Below, one piece after another: positions 44,357 to 53,921 of a stretch of 64,000 bases of DNA. The notes below the pieces were generated by a model. That model was not told the origin of the DNA. It made no database searches and was given only the letters and a program-made list of their open reading frames with translations. A program made the translations under genes and the position numbers. Where the stretch lies: contig JAEUSU010000001.1 in assembly GCA_016788635.1 (NCBI GenBank), forward strand, positions 42,040 to 106,039, given 5' to 3'. Source of the DNA: Flavobacteriales bacterium (GTDB lineage: Bacteria > Bacteroidota > Bacteroidia > Flavobacteriales_F > PHOS-HE28). Each line of letters opens with the position of its first letter. The stretch's first letter is position 1.

Positions 44357-46015
44357 TTATGGGCGAAGGACCTCCAACCGTGTGGTGGCCGAAACACGCT
44401 CTGGTCCCACCAAACGCAGCAAGTACAACCCGTTCGTCACCCCGGCCAGGTCCATCGTGGAACGTTCTTGACCCTGCATCCGCTGGGTGCGCACTACGCG
44501 TCCACTGAGGTCGAACAGTTCAATGGTCTGAAAACGTGCAGCACTGGCATCAAGCGTGACCACTACTTGGTCCACTGCGGGATTGGGGAACAACACCGGA
44601 CGCACCAACTGCTGCTCCTCCACGCTGACCACGCCGCACGGATTCCAACTGCCGTCGAATACCGTTGTGGTTCCAGCACCCACCGGGTCCAGCCAGAATT
44701 TCAACCGGTCCGAGGCCGGGCCAGGATTGTTGTTCCAGTGATAGCTCATCTTGCCGAAATAGTCTGGCTGGTTCTGGCCACCTGGTACCACTGAGTTGCA
44801 GAATGAACCACCACCGGTAAGTGTGCCAATGATGTAACCCGACATATTGAACAAGGGTGAACCAGAGGAGCCCCCTTCGGTCACGCCATGTCCGTTGGGC
44901 GTGGCGTTCCATGTAACCCTCCAATGGGTGTTGCCCACGCCCCATGAGCTATTGATCGTGTTCCCATTAAAAGTGCTCACCTTCTTCTCATCACCACTGG
45001 GGTGGTGGATGCATCTGCCGCCCGTGGTCGCCGTATTATTCGCGTTCCATCCATTCCAATAGGGCTGGTAGCTCGTGGGGATCGGGTTGTTCGTCTCCAC
45101 GAGTATGAAATCGGAACCCGAATCTCCACCATTGTCATTGCTACTGGCCCGTTTGGCACACCCGGTCATTACTTGCGCTGCGGACGCCGACCCGGTGCCA
45201 CATCCCGTGCGCTGATAGCGGTAGTAGAACTTGTACTGGTTGAAGTTAGCCGTGCTGCTGCTCACTCCACAATGCAACGCAGTGAGGATATAGGGCTTGC
45301 AGTCGTTGTTAGTATTGTTCACCACCGATCCGGAGCACCACCCTGCACCGGCTGATTCCACTACACTTATGCGTACGACACCGTGCCGCTCCTGTTCGAA
45401 CCCGGTGATCTCCGGTTCGCACATCACATCCACATTGCAGTTCCCAGCCTTGGTGGCGCCCACCATACGGTAGGCATGGCCCACCTGTGTGATCCGGAAG
45501 TTCGCAAGACCGAGCGCAGCCTGTGGCTCATGGTATTCCACAATGCAGGACTCGCCGTTGACAAGCGCGGTGGTGAAGAGGCCGGACGAATGGTTGTTGT
45601 AGCTGGTGAACCCACCGAGTATCTGCTCCCCAGACTCATCATACACATATAGGCGTCCCCCCTCGGGCAGGTAGAAGTCGGAATAAAATAGTTCAATAGC
45701 CGAAGCACCCGGCGAGGTCACCCGCAACCTCCACAGGCGATCGCCGTTCGGCAGGGTCTCCCAGCGTCCGGCATCATTCAAAGAGGCGTTCACCTCCTGA
45801 AAGCGCGCGTACAAAGGAATGGCTCCCGCTCCCGCGCGGATCGCGTCATCATCATCCGCGGCTTTTCGATCGAAAGGGGCCGCCATGATCGTAGGTACCG
45901 TGCCTTGCTCCAGACCGAGAAGCATGCTCATGGGCATGCCGCCCACATTCTCCTGAGCAATGGACGATGAATTGAACAGGTGAAGAAGAAATGCCGCGAC
46001 AAGGACTCTTTTCAT
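44357..46015 (-). CDS. Lysyl-endopeptidase-like S1 protease with T9SS type A sorting domain
   Basis: A 552-residue preproprotease. Signal peptide about 1-20 (MKRVLVAAFLLHLFNSSSIA), propeptide to about 180, then a mature start GNCNVDVMC resembling Achromobacter lysyl endopeptidase. Chymotrypsin-fold triad: His248 in LTALHCG, Asp292 in SDFILVE, Ser395-equivalent at residue 374 in GGSSGSP. Lys specificity is likely by similarity, not proven. The C-terminal about 80 residues are a T9SS sorting domain (VLFPNPAVDQVVVTL ... NGLYLLRLV). It is predicted to be secreted or surface-attached. It sits convergent to the A2M transcript, i.e. next to a protease inhibitor gene. The ATG at 46015 was chosen for the signal peptide. 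Confidence 0.9.
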   Translation of the reverse strand: MKRVLVAAFLLHLFNSSSIAQENVGGMPMSMLLGLEQGTVPTIMAAPFDRKAADDDDAIRAGAGAIPLYARFQEVNASLNDAGRWETLPNGDRLWRLRVTSPGASAIELFYSDFYLPEGGRLYVYDESGEQILGGFTSYNNHSSGLFTTALVNGESCIVEYHEPQAALGLANFRITQVGHAYRMVGATKAGNCNVDVMCEPEITGFEQERHGVVRISVVESAGAGWCSGSVVNNTNNDCKPYILTALHCGVSSSTANFNQYKFYYRYQRTGCGTGSASAAQVMTGCAKRASSNDNGGDSGSDFILVETNNPIPTSYQPYWNGWNANNTATTGGRCIHHPSGDEKKVSTFNGNTINSSWGVGNTHWRVTWNATPNGHGVTEGGSSGSPLFNMSGYIIGTLTGGGSFCNSVVPGGQNQPDYFGKMSYHWNNNPGPASDRLKFWLDPVGAGTTTVFDGSWNPCGVVSVEEQQLVRPVLFPNPAVDQVVVTLDASAARFQTIELFDLSGRVVRTQRMQGQERSTMDLAGVTNGLYLLRLVGPERVSATTRLEVLRP

Positions 46016-46059
46016 GAGTGACAGGGTACTGAATGTGCTGGACTTGAATGGCTCAACAA

Positions 46060-46067
46060 CAAAAATA
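46060..46067 (-). promoter_or_regulatory. -7 promoter box for the S1 protease gene
   Basis: TATTTTTG on the minus strand, full match to TAnnTTTG, 44 nt before the ATG at 46015. Confidence 0.55.
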
Positions 46068-46127
46068 CCACCCCACACTTTGAGGGGGCGAACGAATTGT
46101 CCACAAGTTCGGGATACCCTTGAAATG

Positions 46128-46154
46128 GAACGGGGACCCCAGGGGTCCCCGTTC
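46128..46154 (-). terminator. Hairpin after the CHU_C giant-protein gene
   Basis: GAACGGGGACCCC-a-GGGGTCCCCGTTC, a 13-bp perfect inverted repeat about 20 bp past the stop of the minus-strand gene ending at 46175. No U-tract, but no other use is apparent. Confidence 0.55.
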
Positions 46155-46174
46155 AGATGCGCAGGATCACTCGG

Positions 46175-49100
46175 TCATCTCAACAGGGTCACATGGCCTG
46201 TTTTGGTGATGGTATCACCGTTGCTGCCCTGGCCGACGAACTCATAGTAGTACGTGCCGTCTGGAATGTCAGAAGCTGGCCGCCAGATCTGATTGCCTGT
46301 AGAGACGGACCTGGCTTCGTGGATCAACATGCCCCAGCGGTTGAACACCTTCATGGTGAAGGTCCTGAAGCCACGGAAATCGATGAAGGTGAACGCATCA
46401 TTCTGCCCATCCCCGTTCGGGCTGAACACATTGGGGATCTCCACAAAGGGTTGATCCAGCACCACTACGGAATCCGTATAGGTGCCGAAGCATCCATTCA
46501 CGTCGTAACCGTTCAAGGTCACGTAGTACACCCCCGGCACGTTATACACGTAGTTCGGACTGGTCACTCCGGTGCTGTCGTTGCCATCACCAAAGAACCA
46601 CTGGAAGTTGGAGACATTACCGGCCGATGTATTGTTGAAGTAAACGTCCATCGGTGCCACGCCTTCGTTCGGCTGCGGGATGAAACTCACCTGTGCGTTC
46701 GGATACCAGTTGACCTCAAAGGTGGCCGTGGTCACACAGCCTGCAGTGGGATCACCCACCGTTACTGTATAGATCGCCGGTGAACCTACCGGGGTAACGA
46801 CCGGATTGGCAATGGTGGGATCGGAAAGGCCGATCGGTGGTGTCCACACATAGGAGATCAGGTCCTCATTGATGCCGCTGCAATACTTGAAGCGCATGTT
46901 CGGGCGATCGGTGCTGACCGATTCGATCGGGAATCCGGTGGGCGTATCAGAGCAGATCATGCCCTGGTCGCTATGCCACTCATGCACCGAATTATAGGTG
47001 GTGGGCGTAAAGAAGTTGGCGCTGTTCTGCGTCCAAGAGGATCCGCCAGCCGTCTGATAATTGTCCGTGCATACCTCCACGATGAGGTTCGATACACCGT
47101 CCCAGTTGAAGGAAGTATTGAACTGGTATGTATTCCATCCCAGCGCTGCTTGTATGGTCTGGGCGGGGAATACCACGTTAAGGCCTGTAACCCATGGACC
47201 AACCGCCAGCTCGTTCAGCGTGGTGCAGCCCATCTTGATCTCGAACTCATGGAACGTGGTGTTGGCACCCGCAGGAATGTTCGCCACGTTGAACGCGATC
47301 TCATTGATGGTACCCCCGACAAAACCAAGCGCATACAGTTCACTTGCCCGGATGAGCATCTGGTTGCGCACACCGGTGTAGAACTGTCCGTAGATGGACG
47401 GAAACGAAGTGGTGGTGCCGCTCTGTGTTCCCGTACCCAGATCCAATTGGGTGATGACGCCTCCACTGCATCCGGCCGGGTTCAACCCACAGAAGCTCGG
47501 AAGCGTATTGTCCAACTCCACTATGAACTGGGTGGATTCACCCTGGCAAATGAAGTAGTCCAACTGGGATACGATGATATCCGGGGGATATGCTGGAGAG
47601 ATGGTCACCACCAACGAGGAATCCTGCTGGTAGCAGCCGTCCGGACTGGTGATGGAAACGATGTAGTTGATCACTCCAGGCTGCGTATAGCTGCCCGTGG
47701 GGTTCGGAATGGTCGGATCGCTCAAACCCGTGGTCGGGGACCACGAGAAGGTGTAACCCGGAGCGCTCGGGTTCACGGTCACATTGAACTGAACGGATTC
47801 ACCCAAGCAGAGAACATCATCGCTCTGTGTGGCTTGGAAGGAGAAGTTTGGCACCACGAACACAGTGACCGTATCCCCGTTCAGACAGGCGCCGCTCAGG
47901 TCGCTCACCACCGCATAGGTCGTGGTAACAGAAGGTTGGGCGATCGGGTTCGAGCAGGGGTTGCAGGAGAAGTTGACCCCTATGTTCATGGGGTCGCCAC
48001 TCAGCACGCTCCAAGTGAAGGTCGAGCCTCCATTGGCCTGGAGATTCGCCACTTGGGTACCACACAGGGTTTGGTCCGGTCCCGCTGTGGTCCTGGTCAG
48101 CACCTGTATGCCATACACATACGTCTGGAAAGCGCTCACCGGACAAGCATCATCAATGGCCGTGATGATAAAGGGGAACACGCCGCTATATGTTGGAATG
48201 GAGGTCCAGCAGATCGTACCACTCACAGGATTGGTTCCACTGTACGTAAATGTGGCTCCCGGCAAAACAGCGGTAACGTTGGAGATCAGGGTGAGGGTTT
48301 GTCCGGCGTCCGGGTCAACAATGGTGAAATCGAAACAGAAGTTGTCCGTTTCGCACATCTGCACTGAATATGGACCGGTCTGGGTGGCTGAGCCGCTGAA
48401 ATTGGCTATGGTACCCGTGGTGGGGTCCGGAGACTGGTTCGTGCAGGGGATCACCACGAACTGGATGTCACGCATGATGGTGCCGATGATGTTCCCGGCA
48501 TCGTCATATTGGGTCACCAACACTGTAACGACATAATTGCCTGTCGCCGTGGGGGTGAAGGTGATCAGGCCCGTTACCGGATCGATGGTGATCCCAGGGA
48601 TCGGTGAAGTTGCCGAATACCCGCCCACATAAGGCACCGGTATACCAATACCATCCAAGGCAGGAATGAACGCATAAGACAAGGAGTCGCCATCCACTTC
48701 GGACACACCAAAACTGTAGGTGACCGGCTGGTTCAAACAGACGTAGGGAATGGGTACGTTATTGAAGACAGGCGAGTTGTCACAAGGGAAATCCGCATTG
48801 TTCAGGGTGGCTGTCAGGAAGGTGTTCAAACTGCCCGGGTTCACCAGGTTGTCGATGGCATCGTTGCGGCAGCAGGTGTTCCAGCTGAAGGTCCAGAAAT
48901 CGCACGGGGGGAGCGTAACAACCCCCGTGTAGACATACGCTTGCATCCCTGGCAGCGGCCCTCCATTGCAGGCACTGTTACCCAGGTCGCTGGGGCACAA
49001 CTGGGAGATCTCTGTAAATGACTGCTGGTTCAGGGTCACGTTCACGTTACCGCAGGGCGAGGTGATGGACATCGGATAGCTGGACGACATGCCGATCCCC

Positions 49101-49252
49101 ACGCAATCCCGGTAGAGATTCATGGTGATCTGGTACTGGTTACCACCGAGGCATTGCCAAGTGATCTCCCCACCAGAAATGTGGGACGCCGTAGCGGTGG
49201 AACCAATGAGGGTCGCGATCGCAGTGAAAAGAAGAGCCTTGAGGTTTCTCAT
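46175..49252 (-). CDS. Giant secreted protein with PKD-like domains and CHU_C (T9SS type B) C-terminus
   Basis: A 1025-residue exported protein. Signal peptide about 1-23 (MRNLKALLFTAIATLIGSTA then TA). The N-terminal region (ASHISGGEITWQCLGGNQYQ onwards) is a form common in Bacteroidota giant surface proteins. Several Ig/PKD-like beta-sandwich units follow, with repeated 'SPTTGLSDPTIPNPT' and 'TPPIGLSDPTIANPV' segments near 510 and 820, and a PKD unit with FQWFFGDGNDSTGV near 885. The end carries the CHU_C sorting domain: FSPNGDGQNDAFTF near 943 and VFNRWGMLIHEA near 966. Probably a surface adhesin or gliding-associated protein. Start chosen at 49252 for the signal peptide; a 49396 start would be antisense to pbpC. 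Confidence 0.88.
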   Translation of the reverse strand: MRNLKALLFTAIATLIGSTATASHISGGEITWQCLGGNQYQITMNLYRDCVGIGMSSSYPMSITSPCGNVNVTLNQQSFTEISQLCPSDLGNSACNGGPLPGMQAYVYTGVVTLPPCDFWTFSWNTCCRNDAIDNLVNPGSLNTFLTATLNNADFPCDNSPVFNNVPIPYVCLNQPVTYSFGVSEVDGDSLSYAFIPALDGIGIPVPYVGGYSATSPIPGITIDPVTGLITFTPTATGNYVVTVLVTQYDDAGNIIGTIMRDIQFVVIPCTNQSPDPTTGTIANFSGSATQTGPYSVQMCETDNFCFDFTIVDPDAGQTLTLISNVTAVLPGATFTYSGTNPVSGTICWTSIPTYSGVFPFIITAIDDACPVSAFQTYVYGIQVLTRTTAGPDQTLCGTQVANLQANGGSTFTWSVLSGDPMNIGVNFSCNPCSNPIAQPSVTTTYAVVSDLSGACLNGDTVTVFVVPNFSFQATQSDDVLCLGESVQFNVTVNPSAPGYTFSWSPTTGLSDPTIPNPTGSYTQPGVINYIVSITSPDGCYQQDSSLVVTISPAYPPDIIVSQLDYFICQGESTQFIVELDNTLPSFCGLNPAGCSGGVITQLDLGTGTQSGTTTSFPSIYGQFYTGVRNQMLIRASELYALGFVGGTINEIAFNVANIPAGANTTFHEFEIKMGCTTLNELAVGPWVTGLNVVFPAQTIQAALGWNTYQFNTSFNWDGVSNLIVEVCTDNYQTAGGSSWTQNSANFFTPTTYNSVHEWHSDQGMICSDTPTGFPIESVSTDRPNMRFKYCSGINEDLISYVWTPPIGLSDPTIANPVVTPVGSPAIYTVTVGDPTAGCVTTATFEVNWYPNAQVSFIPQPNEGVAPMDVYFNNTSAGNVSNFQWFFGDGNDSTGVTSPNYVYNVPGVYYVTLNGYDVNGCFGTYTDSVVVLDQPFVEIPNVFSPNGDGQNDAFTFIDFRGFRTFTMKVFNRWGMLIHEARSVSTGNQIWRPASDIPDGTYYYEFVGQGSNGDTITKTGHVTLLR

Positions 49253-49276
49253 GGGTGGGAATGGCACTTGAGCGGT

Positions 49277-49284
49277 CGAAGATA
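49277..49284 (-). promoter_or_regulatory. -7 promoter box for the CHU_C protein gene
   Basis: TATCTTCG on the minus strand, full match to TAnnTTYG, 24 nt before the ATG at 49252. Confidence 0.5.
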
Positions 49285-49319
49285 ACGTTCGGGACACAAC
49301 AGCGATCGGCTGATCTCCG

Positions 49320-49327
49320 TTGCTTTG
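49320..49327 (+). promoter_or_regulatory. -7-like box for pbpC
   Basis: TTGCTTTG (one mismatch to TAnnTTTG), 5 nt before the pbpC ATG. The spacer GGAGG also resembles a Shine-Dalgarno core, but it sits directly against the ATG, too close to act as one. Confidence 0.35.
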
Positions 49328-49332
49328 GGAGG

Positions 49333-51657
49333 ATGACGCCCCGCACCCGCCTCCGGTTGTCCGTGGTCGCCATTCTCCTGTTCCTCGGCCTGGCATACGT
49401 GCGGTGGGTTCCCCTGCCCCACCTCTTTCCGGAGCCCTACAGCACGGTGCTACTGGACAGGGACGGTCAACTTTTGGGCGCGATCACGGCATCGGACGGC
49501 CAATGGCGGTTCCCGCTGGGAGATAGCATTCCCTGGCGGTTCAGGACCTGCTTGCTGGAGTTTGAGGACCGCCATTTCCAAGACCATTGGGGCGTGAATC
49601 CGTCTTCACTCGCCCGAGCCACCGTCCAGAACTTCCGCGCCGGCAGGGTGGTCAGTGGGGGGTCCACCCTCACCATGCAAGTGGCTCGCCTTGGGCGAGG
49701 TACCCGGTCCAGGTCATGGTTCCACAAAATGGATGAAATGCTGTTGGCCATTCGATTGGAATCCCAACTTCCGAAAGACACCATTCTGAAGCTCTACTGC
49801 GCGCATGCCCCGTTCGGTGGGAATGTGGTGGGGTTGGAGGCAGCCGCCTGGCGCTATTACGGGCGCCCGGCCCATACCCTATCCTGGGCTGAATGTGCAA
49901 CACTGGCCGTCCTGCCCAATGCACCTTCCGTGGTGTACCCTGGAAGAAGACAAACGGTTCTGCGTGCCAAGCGCGACCGTCTCCTTCAGCGCTTGATGGA
50001 CGCTGGCCACATAGACCCGATCGAACTGGAACTGGCACGCCAGGAAGAGCTTCCTGGCCGTCCACTCTCCCTGCCGCGGCTTGCCCCCCATCTCCTGCAG
50101 ACCCTGATGGCCCAGGGACATGCCGGCGAGCGCATCCACACCACCCTGATCGCTTCCATTCAGGAGCGAAGCAAAGAGGTCATGGAGCGTCATGCGCGCG
50201 CCCTGCATGCCAACGAGGTCCACAATGCAGCGGCCCTGATCCTGGAAACGACGACCGGCCGCGTAGTTGCCTACGTCGGCAACCTGCCCGATGCGGGAGT
50301 CTTGCACCAAGGTGAAGTGGACGTGGTGCAAGCCAGACGCAGCACAGGAAGCCTGCTCAAGCCGTTCCTGTACGCGGATATGATGGGCCAGGGTGAAATT
50401 CTCCCGGGCATGCTGGTGGCTGATATACCCACCCGTTTCGATCGCTTCACGCCGCGCAATACCGACCGCACCTTCGCAGGTGCCGTGCGCGCAGATGCTG
50501 CTCTGGCCCGTTCATTGAATGTTCCTGCAGTGCGTGCCCTTCACCAACATGGCGTGGAACGCACGCTGATCATGCTCCAGCGCATGGGCCTGGCCCACCT
50601 GGACAAACCCGCCGCGTACTACGGGCTGGCGCTTGCCATAGGTGGTGGAGAAAGCACACTGTTGGAACTGACCGGAGCATATGCCTCATTGGGCAGGATC
50701 GTGACCGACTTCAGGCCGGGTGAGGAGCAGCGGCTCGTATGGTCACCACAGTTGCTCAATGCGGCGGATCCCGAGCAGGACGCACAAGCGGCACCCTTGG
50801 ATGCCGCTGCCGCTTACCTGACCCTGCAGGCCCTGCAGCATGTGAAACGGCCGGAAGCCGAACAGGGTTGGAACTACTTCCAAGGCCGATCACCGATCGC
50901 ATGGAAGACCGGAACGAGCGTTGGCAATCGTGATGCCTGGGCCATCGGTGTCACGGCTGCGCACACCATCGGGGTGTGGACCGGAAATGCCACGGGTGAA
51001 GGCAGACCGGGGCTTACAGGTACGCTTGCAGCGGCCCCCATGCTGTTCGAACTTTTCGGGCTGCTGCCGCCAAGCGCTCGCCTTGATCCGCCGCATGACC
51101 AACTCACTCCTGTCGAGGTGTGCGCCCGAAGTGGATTCCGTGCGGGCCCTTTCTGTGGTGAACCGGAAGTGATCAATGCGCCGTTCCTAGGCGAGCGTGC
51201 CGCGGTCTGCCCATATCACCAGCTCATTCACGTGGATGCTACCGGTCATTTTCGCACGCACGAGTTCGGATCGCGTGCCGTTCACTGGTTCGTGCTTCCA
51301 CCTGCCATGGAGCGCTACACTGCGGCGAACGACCCGTCCCATACGTCCCTGCCACCCTGGCGTGATGCTGATGTGGAGGACAGTTCGCCTTACATGGAAT
51401 TCATCTATCCGCTTCCACATACCCGCGTCCACATACCCCGGGAGCTTACAGGGGAGGCCGGGGCCGTCGTGCTTGAGGCCGCGCACCGCCATCCCGCCAC
51501 ACCTATCCACTGGCACTTGGACGGCACCTTTATCGGTTCGACCACAGCTGAACACCGGCTTCGCGTTCAACCGGCTCCGGGCGAGCACACGCTAACTTTG
51601 ACGGACGCCGGCGGCCACCAACTCCTTGGCAAGTTCTTTGTCGCCGCAGGACCATGA
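49333..51657 (+). CDS. pbpC: Penicillin-binding protein 1C
   Basis: A 774-residue bifunctional class A PBP of the 1C type. A membrane anchor (about 8-22) is followed by the GT51 glycosyltransferase domain, with the catalytic Glu in FEDRHFQDHWG near 77 and GGSTLTMQVARL near 110. The transpeptidase domain has the nucleophile motif STGSLLKPF near 337 and KTGTS near 526. The end carries the C-terminal PBP1C domain (about 690-774). PBP1C is the usual partner of alpha-2-macroglobulin: it is thought to repair murein after attack that the inhibitor signals. The start at 49333 was chosen for the anchor. It is divergent from the CHU_C gene. Confidence 0.94.
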   Translation: MTPRTRLRLSVVAILLFLGLAYVRWVPLPHLFPEPYSTVLLDRDGQLLGAITASDGQWRFPLGDSIPWRFRTCLLEFEDRHFQDHWGVNPSSLARATVQNFRAGRVVSGGSTLTMQVARLGRGTRSRSWFHKMDEMLLAIRLESQLPKDTILKLYCAHAPFGGNVVGLEAAAWRYYGRPAHTLSWAECATLAVLPNAPSVVYPGRRQTVLRAKRDRLLQRLMDAGHIDPIELELARQEELPGRPLSLPRLAPHLLQTLMAQGHAGERIHTTLIASIQERSKEVMERHARALHANEVHNAAALILETTTGRVVAYVGNLPDAGVLHQGEVDVVQARRSTGSLLKPFLYADMMGQGEILPGMLVADIPTRFDRFTPRNTDRTFAGAVRADAALARSLNVPAVRALHQHGVERTLIMLQRMGLAHLDKPAAYYGLALAIGGGESTLLELTGAYASLGRIVTDFRPGEEQRLVWSPQLLNAADPEQDAQAAPLDAAAAYLTLQALQHVKRPEAEQGWNYFQGRSPIAWKTGTSVGNRDAWAIGVTAAHTIGVWTGNATGEGRPGLTGTLAAAPMLFELFGLLPPSARLDPPHDQLTPVEVCARSGFRAGPFCGEPEVINAPFLGERAAVCPYHQLIHVDATGHFRTHEFGSRAVHWFVLPPAMERYTAANDPSHTSLPPWRDADVEDSSPYMEFIYPLPHTRVHIPRELTGEAGAVVLEAAHRHPATPIHWHLDGTFIGSTTAEHRLRVQPAPGEHTLTLTDAGGHQLLGKFFVAAGP

Positions 51658-52199
51658 TGCGCATGCAGCGTCCACGCTTCACTTCCATCCTACTTCTTTG
51701 CATTTCCGGTCTGCCGGCCAGGGTGGCCTGCTCACAGCCGGATACCCTGCATATTCTTTCGGGTGACAGCCTGTACAGCTTTGCCGTGGTGTATGACCCC
51801 ATGTTCGACCAGGAACAGTTCAAGCGAACCGGCAGATACGCCATGGACACCAGCAAGGTGGCCGTTATCATGGACTACAAACGCGGCAAACCGTCCGGCA
51901 TGTTCAGGGCCTACTATCCGAACGGAACCCCGCTCATCACGGCCGTATACGGCTATGGCTCCCTACACGGGGACTGGACCGAGTATGATGAATTCGGCCG
52001 CATCACGGTGAAAGGCCAATATGAGAGAGGCGTACGCCACGGTACCTGGGCCTTCCGCAAAGAGGGGATCGTAGGCAACTATCGCAATGGGCTCAAGGAT
52101 GGCAAGTGGAAATACTACGATCGCGATGGGCGGATCACAAGGATCGAGAAATACCACAAGGACGTTCTCGTTCCAGGCAATACCTATCGCTTCCCATGA
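51654..52199 (+). CDS. Exported MORN/YwqK-like repeat protein
   Basis: A 181-residue protein with a signal peptide (about 1-27, ending VACSQP). The C-terminal 100 residues are MORN-like repeats as in the YwqK family: MDYKRGKPSGMFRAYYPNG, LHGDWTEYDEFG, RHGTWAFRKEG and KDGKWKYYDRDG, each of about 22 residues. YwqK is named as an antitoxin in Bacillus, but exported Bacteroidota relatives are of unknown function and no toxin gene is adjacent. It overlaps the pbpC stop by 4 bp (ATGA), so it is in the pbpC transcript. Confidence 0.82.
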   Translation: MMRMQRPRFTSILLLCISGLPARVACSQPDTLHILSGDSLYSFAVVYDPMFDQEQFKRTGRYAMDTSKVAVIMDYKRGKPSGMFRAYYPNGTPLITAVYGYGSLHGDWTEYDEFGRITVKGQYERGVRHGTWAFRKEGIVGNYRNGLKDGKWKYYDRDGRITRIEKYHKDVLVPGNTYRFP

Positions 52200-52273
52200 A
52201 CTGGCCAACGATACCCGCATTGCCAAGCAACCATTCGCCAACCATGCACGTTCCACTTTCCCGCCACTTTCCC

Positions 52274-53872
52274 ATGCTGAACATCCGCACTTTCTGTTTG
52301 CTGTCCTTCCTGGCACCAGCGATACACCTTTCCGCTCAGACCAAGAATACGGGCGCAGCCAAATTCGAGGCCCTGCTGTACCAGATAGGCCGCATGTATG
52401 TGGATAGCGTGGATGAGGCAAGCCTGGTGGACAAGGCCATTATTGGCATGCTGGCCGAATTGGACCCCCACTCCACCTATATCCCCAAGGAAGAGCTGGA
52501 GGAGGTGAATGAACCGTTGAAGGGGAACTTTGAAGGTGTGGGCATCCAATTCAACCTGATCAAGGACACCATCTATGTGGTGGACGCCATTTCCGGCGGC
52601 CCTTCCGAGCGACTTGGCATACGCGCAGGCGACCGTATCGTGCGGATCGATGGGGAGAACGTGGCAGGCATTGGCCTGAAGAACGCGGATGTCATGAAGC
52701 GGCTTCGCGGGAAGAAGGGGACCAAGGTGGAAGTGGCCATTCTGCGCAAGAACGAGAAGGACCTGCTGGACTTCTCCATCACCCGGGACAAGATCCCCAT
52801 CTACAGCATTGAAGCCGCCTACATGGCCACTCCAACCATTGGCTACATCAAGGTCACACGTTTCAGTGCCACCACCACCAAGGAGCTGCGTGACAAACTG
52901 GACGACTTGCGCAAAAAGGGCATGGTGGACCTCGTGCTGGACCTGCAGGGCAACGGAGGCGGTTACCTGCGCTCGGCAATTGAAATGGCCGATGAATTCC
53001 TGGCGGACAAAAAGCTCATTGTCTACACCGATGGACGCAACTCACCGCGTGAGGAGAGCCGGGCCACGAGCGAGGGCCGATTCGAGAAAGGACGGCTTGT
53101 GGTGCTGGTGGACGAAGGAAGTGCTTCAGCCAGTGAGATCGTTACGGGCGCCGTGCAGGATTGGGACCGCGGCGTGGTGATCGGTCGGCGCACCTTTGGC
53201 AAAGGCCTTGTCCAACGCCCGGTCATGCTTCCGGATGGTTCGGCCGTAAGGCTAACTGTGAGCCGGTATCATACGCCCAGTGGCCGTTGCATCCAGAAGC
53301 CTTATGAGGATGGCGTGGAGGCCTACCGAAGGGAGCGGGCCGAACGGCTGCGCAAGGGAGAGCTGACCACCGCGGACAGCATCCATCCCACGGATACATC
53401 ACGCTACTATACCCAGGCCAGGCGTGTGGTCTATGGCGGCGGGGGCATCATGCCCGACATTTTCGTGGCGATAGATACCAGCATGAGTTCCGATTACTTC
53501 GGCCATCTCGTGCGCAAAGGTGTTCTGAACACGTATGCCCTGACCTATGTGGATGAGCATAGGGCGTCCCTTATGGCCCGCTACCGCACCGTATCTGCTT
53601 TCCGCACCCAGTTCAACGGCAGTGATGAACTCTTGGAGGGCCTCCAGGCCTATGGGGAAAAGGAAGGGATAAGCCGGGACCCAGAAGGTCTGGAAAAGTC
53701 GAAAGCGCTCATCGTTCTTCGGCTGAAGGCACTGATCGCCCGGGACCTATGGGATACTTCAGCGTATTGGGAGGTGATCAATCCCGAGAATCCTGTGGAT
53801 GCCAGCTACCGCAAGGCCTTGACCGCGCTGGCCGATGATACCTTCCAGCGTCTGGGTATGCTCAGCCGTTGA
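52274..53872 (+). CDS. C-terminal processing peptidase (S41 family)
   Basis: A 532-residue exported Ser/Lys-dyad protease. A short signal (MLNIRTFCLLSFLAPAIHLS) supports ATG 52274; ATGs at 52244 and 52196 are alternatives. Then a PDZ domain (about 75-165, GVGIQFNLIKDTIYVV) and the S41 domain. The catalytic Ser285 lies in GSASASEI and the general base Lys310 in FGKGLVQ; the 25-residue spacing equals that of E. coli Prc (430 and 455). Family members trim C-termini of envelope proteins or degrade murein hydrolases. It follows the MORN protein by 75 bp and probably extends the pbpC transcript. Confidence 0.93.
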   Translation: MLNIRTFCLLSFLAPAIHLSAQTKNTGAAKFEALLYQIGRMYVDSVDEASLVDKAIIGMLAELDPHSTYIPKEELEEVNEPLKGNFEGVGIQFNLIKDTIYVVDAISGGPSERLGIRAGDRIVRIDGENVAGIGLKNADVMKRLRGKKGTKVEVAILRKNEKDLLDFSITRDKIPIYSIEAAYMATPTIGYIKVTRFSATTTKELRDKLDDLRKKGMVDLVLDLQGNGGGYLRSAIEMADEFLADKKLIVYTDGRNSPREESRATSEGRFEKGRLVVLVDEGSASASEIVTGAVQDWDRGVVIGRRTFGKGLVQRPVMLPDGSAVRLTVSRYHTPSGRCIQKPYEDGVEAYRRERAERLRKGELTTADSIHPTDTSRYYTQARRVVYGGGGIMPDIFVAIDTSMSSDYFGHLVRKGVLNTYALTYVDEHRASLMARYRTVSAFRTQFNGSDELLEGLQAYGEKEGISRDPEGLEKSKALIVLRLKALIARDLWDTSAYWEVINPENPVDASYRKALTALADDTFQRLGMLSR

Positions 53873-53921
53873 GGCCCTGTTAAGGACCTGTTAAGCAACA
53901 CTTCCAGGTGGGTATACCGCC

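Noticed and set aside
46973..48367. 464-codon open frame on the + strand inside the CHU_C protein gene
   Set aside because: Antisense to a gene with a signal peptide, PKD and CHU_C domains; the frame itself is Arg/His-rich and featureless.
49328..49332. GGAGG directly before the pbpC ATG as a Shine-Dalgarno sequence
   Set aside because: There is no spacing to the ATG and no other gene here shows such a site; Bacteroidota rarely use one.
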